Below are positions 14,790 through 16,918 of a stretch of 16,918 nucleotides of DNA, piece after piece (positions within the stretch are counted from its first letter, which is position 1; each line of letters opens with the position of its first letter). The position numbers and the translations under genes were made by a program. The notes beneath the pieces were generated by a model. The model worked only from the letters and a program-made list of their open reading frames with translations, was not told the origin of the DNA and did no database searches. Source of the stretch: Bdellovibrio sp. (GTDB lineage Bacteria; Bdellovibrionota; Bdellovibrionia; Bdellovibrionales; Bdellovibrionaceae); assembly GCA_019104905.1 (NCBI GenBank), contig JAHRXB010000267.1, positions 1 to 16,918 of the forward strand. Direction: 5' to 3'.

Positions 14790-16753
14790 AAACTTTAAGG
14801 AAGAAACCAAAACGATCACTGCGAACAATTTTGATTGTCTGGTTTGTTTTGTTTTCGGTGATTCCTTTGGCGTTTGTTACCGGATATTCGATGGTGAAGT
14901 ATGAAAAAGCCATCGATCATGAATTGTCGCAACGTCTTAGTGGAAATGCGCGAGAGATTGATCTTGTTCTTTCAGAGTTGCGCGCAAGTCTTCAGCAAAA
15001 GCGTGATAAGTACATCCGAGATCCCAGTCTGATCTATCATATGACCGTAGGGGATGGGGCGACCCTGCGAACTTTGTCTTCGCAGTGGATTAAATCAGAT
15101 AATCTTTCCAGCCTGACGTTTTTTGATCGGGAAGGAAAGATGTTGGCGTCTGTTTTTAAGGACGACAAAGAGAACGTGCGCAGCTTTGTTCCCGTTCAAG
15201 ACGCGGTCTTCCTCTCGGCAAAATACATGGCTCAGGTCAAAGATGAAAAGGAAATGGCCATAGCCGAAGCCGGCGACAATCAAAAAGTAAATTTGATTTT
15301 TATTTCCAAAGTGACGGCGGCGGCGGGAAGACCTGTCGGTTTCGTCGAGCAGACAGTGAGCCTGGATAAGGCGTTTGTAAATCGCCTGAAGAATCGTTTA
15401 AAGCTTGAACTTATCTTTTTTAAAGACAGTGGACAGGTCGTGGTCGCCAGTCACCCTGATTTTTATCTCTATAAAAAAGATTTCTTCCGTCCTTTTTTCC
15501 GTCCTGGCAACGAGCCATTTTTTGATTTGAATGTTCGATCTATACCTTACGGTTTTTTGATTTATCCCTTGGATTGGGGAATTACCAAGTTTCATGTCGC
15601 GCTGGGGGCCTCAAAAAGCGAAGCCAAAGCTGTGCTTAAAAACGTGAACTTTGCTTTTATGACAGTTGTCGGGGCGGTTGTGGTTCTTCTTGTTCTGACC
15701 ATTCTGGTGACCTCAAGTTGGGTGTTAAAACCCTTGTACGATCTTGTTGAGGCCTTGCAGTCATTTGAATCACAGGAACAAGCCGTGACCATTCCTGTAA
15801 AAAATGACACCGAGATCGGTCTGTTGACGGAATCTTTTAACGAAATGAGCAAGAAGATCTGGCAGGCTCGCTCTGATTTAAGAAAGAAAATCACAGAGCT
15901 TGAATCTGCCAACAAAGAACTCAAAGACACCCAAACAAAACTTGTTCACTCTGCTAAGATGGTCAGCCTTGGTCAGCTGGTGGCGGGTGTTGCCCATGAG
16001 CTCAATAATCCGATTGGTTTTATTTACAGCAACATGACTCATCTCAAAGAATATTCAGAAAGACTGATTGAGATTGCGGAAGTGGCTGAGAAAAACCCTC
16101 CGCAACTTCCGGCACTCAAAGAAGAGTATGAGTTTGATTATATTGTAAAAGACCTGCCGAAACTTGTGGCCTCTTGCCAAGATGGTGCCCGTCGTACGCG
16201 GGATATCGTGTTGGGCCTACGAAACTTTTCACGTCTCGAAGAAGCGAAGCTGCAAGAAATCGATGTTCATCAAAGTCTGGACACAACCTTGAATCTTCTT
16301 CAGGGTGAAATCAAAAACCGCATTGAGATCCATAGGCAATATGAACCCACCCCTTTGATTCACTGTTATGCCAGCCAGATCAATCAGGTGTTTATGAACA
16401 TTCTCTCGAATGCTGTTCAGGCCATCGAAGGGAATGGCCATATTTGGATATCCACAACGGCACTGAAAGACTACAAGGGCTCCAAAGATCGTCGCGGCTG
16501 GGTGCAAGTCTCAATTCAAGACAGTGGCAAAGGAATGTCGAACGAAACCCTTGAGAAAATTTTTGATCCCTTCTTCACGACCAAAGGCGTGGGGCAGGGG
16601 ACCGGCTTGGGCCTCAGTATTTCCTACGGAATCATTCAGAATCACGGAGGAGAAATTCAGGCGCGCTCAGAAAGCGGAGTCGGCACTGAGTTTATCGTAA
16701 TCATTCCGGTATATCCTCCTATACAGGAAAAAAATCCCGTACTTACGTCCTAA
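14786..16753 (+). CDS. Membrane sensor histidine kinase
   Basis: The 655-residue protein is a transmembrane histidine kinase. It has TM1 (about 13-35), a periplasmic sensor region (about 37-287) with Cache-like character around [15 protein letters not shown] and [17 protein letters not shown]2 (288-312), and HAMP (about 310-365). A coiled-coil linker (365-390) leads to an H-box, [19 protein letters not shown] with His404. The ATP-binding domain has an N-box [10 protein letters not shown] (538-547, Asn542), G1 DSGKGM (579-584), F-box DPFF (594-597) and G2 GTGLGL (605-610). The H-box and catalytic domain resemble the DctB/NtrB-like kinase group. No receiver domain is fused, and no response regulator lies in the window. 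The start is GTG 14786, overlapping the upstream stop as GTGA with no good Shine-Dalgarno. Translation is therefore probably coupled to the upstream frame, which the TAA at 14505 interrupts. The ligand is unknown. Confidence 0.93.
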   Translation: MKTLRKKPKRSLRTILIVWFVLFSVIPLAFVTGYSMVKYEKAIDHELSQRLSGNAREIDLVLSELRASLQQKRDKYIRDPSLIYHMTVGDGATLRTLSSQWIKSDNLSSLTFFDREGKMLASVFKDDKENVRSFVPVQDAVFLSAKYMAQVKDEKEMAIAEAGDNQKVNLIFISKVTAAAGRPVGFVEQTVSLDKAFVNRLKNRLKLELIFFKDSGQVVVASHPDFYLYKKDFFRPFFRPGNEPFFDLNVRSIPYGFLIYPLDWGITKFHVALGASKSEAKAVLKNVNFAFMTVVGAVVVLLVLTILVTSSWVLKPLYDLVEALQSFESQEQAVTIPVKNDTEIGLLTESFNEMSKKIWQARSDLRKKITELESANKELKDTQTKLVHSAKMVSLGQLVAGVAHELNNPIGFIYSNMTHLKEYSERLIEIAEVAEKNPPQLPALKEEYEFDYIVKDLPKLVASCQDGARRTRDIVLGLRNFSRLEEAKLQEIDVHQSLDTTLNLLQGEIKNRIEIHRQYEPTPLIHCYASQINQVFMNILSNAVQAIEGNGHIWISTTALKDYKGSKDRRGWVQVSIQDSGKGMSNETLEKIFDPFFTTKGVGQGTGLGLSISYGIIQNHGGEIQARSESGVGTEFIVIIPVYPPIQEKNPVLTS

Positions 16754-16784
16754 AGCTTTCGTCTGTAATTCCGAAAAGTTCAGC

Positions 16785-16918
16785 ATGAAGTACCTTCTTG
16801 TTCTTTCTCTGACTTTGATGGGATCTTTGGTTTTGGCAAAAAATCAAAATCTGAAATTAGCGGGGACAGTCCCTCTTCAGGGCGAGGTCCAGATTGTGTT
16901 TTCGAAATCAGGCACACT
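16785..16918 (+). CDS. Secreted protein, 3' end missing
   Basis: Forty-four codons are visible before the window ends. They begin with a typical Sec signal peptide (MKYLLVLSLTLMGSLVLA, likely cleavage after Ala18) followed by KNQNLKLAGTVPLQGEVQIV, which suggests a beta-strand-rich exported protein. It starts 31 bases after the kinase gene, with only a weak purine stretch upstream. Too little is visible to name a family. Confidence 0.6.
   Translation, partial: MKYLLVLSLTLMGSLVLAKNQNLKLAGTVPLQGEVQIVFSKSGT

Overview
The window reads as ordinary chromosome of a predatory-type deltaproteobacterium, most likely Bdellovibrio or a close relative in the Bdellovibrionota. This rests on the recognisable gene set, the many lineage-type lipoproteins, the soluble PAS/chemoreceptor-like proteins, an MreB gene without mreC/mreD, and moderate GC. 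It is inferred from sequence impression only; no database search was run. No tRNA, rRNA, CRISPR array, insertion sequence or phage gene was seen.

Left block, + strand, 3-5165: a tightly packed run that looks like one operon. It holds xseA (5' end outside the window), xseB, ispA, tlyA, a patatin-like lipoprotein and pepP. Gaps are 1, 1 and 3 bases, then a 32-base overlap, then 9 bases. It joins exonuclease VII, isoprenoid chain elongation, rRNA 2'-O-methylation and proline-specific peptide trimming. The lipoprotein is notable because both patatin catalytic residues appear to be replaced.

Middle block, 5166-10870: two paralogous minus-strand genes (5166-6512 and 9497-10870) encode soluble proteins with an Aer-like PAS domain and a degenerate chemoreceptor signalling tip. 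Each ends 0-3 bases from the stop of a convergent + strand gene (pepP, glpD). Between them lie a minus-strand HAD phosphatase, a divergent GNAT-like gene and glpD (glycerol-3-phosphate dehydrogenase). Inverted repeats precede both PAS genes; one of them frames the ribosome-binding site.

Right block, + strand, 11170-16918: an unrecognised cysteine-rich lipoprotein comes first, then mreB behind a good sigma70-type promoter. Next is a three-gene set: a small sigma-region-4-like regulator, a membrane anti-sigma-like protein and a hybrid-free sensor histidine kinase, linked by overlaps (20 bases and GTGA). The anti-sigma-like gene is cut by an in-frame TAA at 14505-14507 that looks like a one-base change of a Tyr codon. 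Its periplasmic C-terminal domain continues intact in the same frame up to the kinase start. A secreted protein begins at the right edge.

The most interesting points are the interrupted sigma/anti-sigma/kinase module, the patatin pseudoenzyme, and the twin PAS proteins with altered chemoreceptor tips.
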